5,000 nt of DNA, taken from assembly GCA_022703295.1 (NCBI GenBank), contig JAKLDX010000075.1, positions 1 to 5,000 on the forward strand, read 5' to 3'. The translations under genes and the position numbers were made by a program. Below are positions 4,919 through 5,000 of this stretch, in pieces (position 1 is the first letter of the stretch; each line of letters begins with the position of its first letter). The notes under the pieces are model-generated. The model was given only the letters and a program-made list of their open reading frames with translations, had not been told where the DNA came from and did no database searches. Source of the stretch: Candidatus Omnitrophota bacterium. Lineage in GTDB: Bacteria; Omnitrophota; Gorgyraeia; 2-01-FULL-45-10.

Positions 4919-5000
4919 AAGGTCAAGCCGAACGACGGATTAGTACGCTTAAGCTGAAAGCCTCACGGCTCGTACACTTAGCGCCTATCAACCATGTAGT
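4919..5000 (-). rRNA. rrl: 23S ribosomal RNA, 3' end only
   Basis: The minus strand reads GGUUGAUAGGCGCUAAGUG, then GAGCCGUGAGGCUUUCAGCU and UUAAGCGUACUAAUCCGUCG, ending GGCUUGACC. This is the conserved 3' terminal part of bacterial 23S rRNA, with the GGUUGAUAGG and UACUAAU signatures. The gene continues beyond the right edge. The 3' end is placed at about 4919-4921 from the GGCUUGACC close, which normally pairs with the 23S 5' end. Confidence 0.95.

Noticed and set aside
4726..4926. 66-codon minus-strand frame
   Set aside because: It lies on the 5S rRNA gene and the 23S-5S spacer, so it is not coding.

Overview
The window is a bacterial chromosome segment read almost entirely on the minus strand. 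At the right end lie the 3' end of a 23S rRNA gene and a complete 5S rRNA gene, followed by a strong factor-independent terminator. Next comes a sigma70-type promoter with an extended -10 box. Downstream of it is a compact run of eleven minus-strand genes reaching the left edge, where the last gene is cut off. No plus-strand gene is convincing, and no gene-free stretch exceeds about 300 bases.

From promoter to left edge the run holds: two overlapping orphan secreted proteins (98 and 109 aa); a small secreted beta-rich protein (99 aa); a small two-helix membrane protein of the family often labelled 'bacteriophage holin' (82 aa); a 24-residue extremely basic mini-protein with a very strong Shine-Dalgarno; a DUF4412/LolA-like periplasmic protein (207 aa); a TIGR04073 'exosortase system-associated' protein (127 aa); a second small secreted beta-rich protein (133 aa); a secreted protein of about 12-residue YD/MORN-like repeats (176 aa); a third small beta-rich protein (111 aa); and a membrane-anchored TPR protein (at least 307 aa). 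Gaps are mostly 5-24 nt, one pair overlaps by 8 nt, and the largest internal gap is 53 nt. No internal terminator is visible, so the genes look like one polycistronic unit, or two at most.

Eight of the eleven products start with a classical Sec signal peptide, and two more (the TPR protein and the holin-like protein) have membrane segments. Only the basic mini-protein lacks an export or membrane signal. The unit therefore looks like an envelope or secretion gene set. The DUF4412/LolA-like fold and the TIGR04073 family suggest an outer-membrane, lipoprotein or exosortase setting, but no exosortase, sortase target or enzyme is visible, so the joint function is unknown.

Organism: the Gram-negative-type envelope proteins, the TIGR04073 and holin-like families, and the mixed AT/GC codon use recall uncultivated lineages such as Candidatus Omnitrophota, or other PVC/deltaproteobacterial relatives. 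This is an inference from gene content. The 23S fragment is too short to place by eye.
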